Below are positions 62,503 to 64,000 of a DNA stretch of 64,000 bases, piece after piece. The notes below the pieces were generated by a model, which was not told the origin of the DNA, ran no database searches, and saw only the letters and a program-made list of their open reading frames with translations. The position numbers and the translations under genes were made by a program. This DNA is from an uncultured Serinicoccus sp. (lineage in GTDB: Bacteria > Actinomycetota > Actinomycetes > Actinomycetales > Dermatophilaceae). Within the stretch, counting starts at the first letter, position 1. Every line of letters begins with the position of its first letter. Location of the stretch: NCBI RefSeq assembly GCF_947487915.1, contig NZ_CANKYH010000004.1, positions 124,001 to 188,000 on the forward strand, read 5' to 3'.

Positions 62503-64000
62503 ATGAGCAGCGACGCCACCCCGCAGCAGGCCTACCGCGCGCAGGTCTCCTCCAGCCTCGCCGACCCCCGGGCGTTCTGGGAGCAGGCGGCGCGCGGCAT
62601 CGACTGGATCCACCGGCCGCGCGAGGTCCTGGACGCCGGGGACGCCCCTTTCTACCGTTGGTTCCCGGACGGCACCCTCAACGTCTGCTACAACGCCCTG
62701 GACCGGCACGTGGTGCACGGTCGCGCCGACCAGACGGCCCTCGTCCACGACAGCCCGGTCACGGGGACCGTTCGCAGCTGGACCTACGCCGAGCTGCTCG
62801 ACCTCGTGGCCCGCTTCGCCGGCGTGCTGCGCGACCTCGGGGTGGGCAAGGGCGACCGCGTCGTCGTCTACCTCCCGATGGTCCCCGAGGCGGTCATCAC
62901 CATGCTGGCCTGCGCCCGTATCGGTGCGGTGCACTCGGTGGTGTTCGGGGGCTTCGCCCCGGCCGAGCTCGCCGCGCGCATCGAGGACGCGCGACCCACG
63001 GTCGTCGTCTCCGCCAGCTGCGGCATCGAGCCGAGCCGGGTGGTGCCCTACAAGCCGATGCTGGACGAGGCGATCGCCCGGTCGGCGCACCAGCCCGACC
63101 ACTGCGTCATCCTCCAGCGCGAGCAGCTGACCTGCGAGCTCGGGGAGCGCGACCTCGACTGGGCCAGCCTCATGCACCCTGACGCCGTCGCCCCGGCGGC
63201 CTGCGTGCCGGTGCAGGCGACGGACCCGCTCTACGTCCTCTACACCTCCGGCACGACCGGGCGGCCCAAGGGGATCGTCCGCGACAGCGGGGGGTATGCC
63301 GTGGCCCTGCGCTGGTCGATGACGCACCTGTACGGCGTCCAACCGGGGGAGACGTGGCTGTGCGGCTCCGACGTCGGCTGGGTGGTCGGCCACTCCTACA
63401 TCGTCTACGCCCCGCTGCTCACCGGGGCCACGACCATCCTCTTCGAGGGCAAGCCGGTCGGCACCCCGGACGCCGGGGCCTACTGGCGGTTGATCGCCCA
63501 GCACCGCGCGGTCGCGGCATTCACCGCCCCGACCGCGATCCGGGCCATCAAGAAGCAGGACCCGCACGCCGAGCTCGTCGCCGGTCACGACCTCTCCTCG
63601 CTGCGCGCACTCTTCCTCGCCGGGGAGCGCCTGGACCCGGACACCTGGCGGTGGGCGTCCGACCACCTCGGCGTCCCGGTCGTCGACAACTGGTGGCAGA
63701 CCGAGACCGGCTGGCCGATCGCCATCAACCCGGTCGGCCCCGACGGCGCCCTGCTGGACATCCGCCCCGGCAGTCCGGGCCCGGCCACCGTCGGCTACGA
63801 CGTACGCGTCCTCGACGAGCGGGGCGAGGAGGTGCCCGCCGGGACGGAGGGGGCGATCTGCCTGCGGCTGCCGCTGCCGCCCGGCACCCTGCCCACGCTG
63901 TGGCGGGACGACGAGCGCTACGTCTCCTCCTACCTGTCCGCCTACGACGGGTACTACCTGTCCGGCGACGGCGGCTACGTCGACGAGGACGGCTACGTCT
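62503..64000 (+). CDS. prpE: Propionyl-CoA synthetase (acyl-CoA synthetase), 3' truncated by window
   Basis: The frame is open from ATG 62503 to the right edge (499 codons); the end lies outside. It has the ACAS N-terminal domain (ADPRAFWEQAARGIDWIHRP) and AMP-binding motifs YVLYTSGTTGRPKGIVRDSG, GYAVALRWSMTHLYG, SDVGWVVGHSYIVYAPLL, TAPTAIRAIKKQDP and NWWQTETGWP. KGIVRDSGGYAVAL is the PrpE-type variant, so propionate is favoured over acetate as substrate. It may share physiological use with the aceA/aceB unit, but no operon link is visible. Confidence 0.9.
   Translation, partial: MSSDATPQQAYRAQVSSSLADPRAFWEQAARGIDWIHRPREVLDAGDAPFYRWFPDGTLNVCYNALDRHVVHGRADQTALVHDSPVTGTVRSWTYAELLDLVARFAGVLRDLGVGKGDRVVVYLPMVPEAVITMLACARIGAVHSVVFGGFAPAELAARIEDARPTVVVSASCGIEPSRVVPYKPMLDEAIARSAHQPDHCVILQREQLTCELGERDLDWASLMHPDAVAPAACVPVQATDPLYVLYTSGTTGRPKGIVRDSGGYAVALRWSMTHLYGVQPGETWLCGSDVGWVVGHSYIVYAPLLTGATTILFEGKPVGTPDAGAYWRLIAQHRAVAAFTAPTAIRAIKKQDPHAELVAGHDLSSLRALFLAGERLDPDTWRWASDHLGVPVVDNWWQTETGWPIAINPVGPDGALLDIRPGSPGPATVGYDVRVLDERGEEVPAGTEGAICLRLPLPPGTLPTLWRDDERYVSSYLSAYDGYYLSGDGGYVDEDGYV

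Overview
The window is 64 kb of very G+C-rich DNA (roughly 73% by eye) with dense, mostly short-spaced genes, frequent GTG starts and strong G/C bias at third codon positions. Gene content and order (clpS-DUF2017; recG-rsmD-coaD-yceD-rpmF-rnc-mutM-smc-ftsY-ffh; rpsP-khpA-rimM-trmD; rplS-lepB-rnhB-DUF2469-yraN-yifB-dprA; rpsB-tsf-pyrH-frr-cdsA-rlmN) are those of an actinobacterial chromosome core. RamB-type control of the glyoxylate genes, an F420-pathway guanylyltransferase, a HupB-like HU tail and an MpaB-family oxygenase point the same way. I infer a member of the Micrococcales, most likely near Intrasporangiaceae/Ornithinimicrobiaceae; this is inference, since no rRNA is present. I see no IS element, prophage or CRISPR array.

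Layout. 1-2 kb: the C-terminus of a probable helicase, then an orphan AbiEi/DUF559-type gene bracketed by two direct REP-like repeats. 2-9 kb: an RDD membrane protein, the NAD salvage pair pncA and pncB (convergent), clpS-DUF2017, gltX followed by tRNA-Gln and tRNA-Glu, and an HU protein. 9-14 kb: cofC, plsC-gpsA-ddl, a DUF3515 lipoprotein with a stand-alone RAM domain, thiL and rpmB. 15-34 kb: DAK2 protein, recG, rsmD, hemerythrin, coaD, yceD, rpmF, rnc, mutM, acyP, smc, ftsY and ffh, interrupted by two minus-strand accessory genes and an MpaB-family oxygenase. 34-42 kb is the main accessory block: M4 protease, mismatch glycosylase, GNAT, amidohydrolase, malate synthase, isocitrate lyase and the divergent regulator ramB. 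42-51 kb: rpsP to trmD, serB, rplS, lepB and the rnhB-to-M23 operon. 51-64 kb: xerC, RDD protein and aminotransferase on minus; rpsB-tsf; an NrtR-like regulator; pyrH-frr-cdsA-rlmN; a LOG-family protein; and the start of a propionyl-CoA synthetase gene.

How the genes work together. Translation and its apparatus dominate (S2, S16, L19, L28, L32, EF-Ts, RRF, GluRS, RNase III, RsmD, RimM, TrmD, RlmN). Protein export is present as Ffh, FtsY and signal peptidase, and chromosome maintenance as SMC, XerC, RecG, MutM, Mug and DprA. aceA, aceB and ramB form a self-contained glyoxylate-shunt unit with a candidate operator between ramB and aceA. pncA, pncB and a distant NrtR-like regulator bear on NAD.

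The least explained signals are non-genic. The 8-mer GGTATGCC/GGCATACC occurs 37 times by my count where about two are expected. A 22-bp tandem repeat built on TCCGGTGC recurs in separate intergenic regions. Several 32-48 bp tandem duplications lie at gene 3' ends, and REP-like hairpins flank the AbiEi-like gene. Many starts sit 6-10 bp after a TANNNT box, which suggests widespread leaderless transcription.
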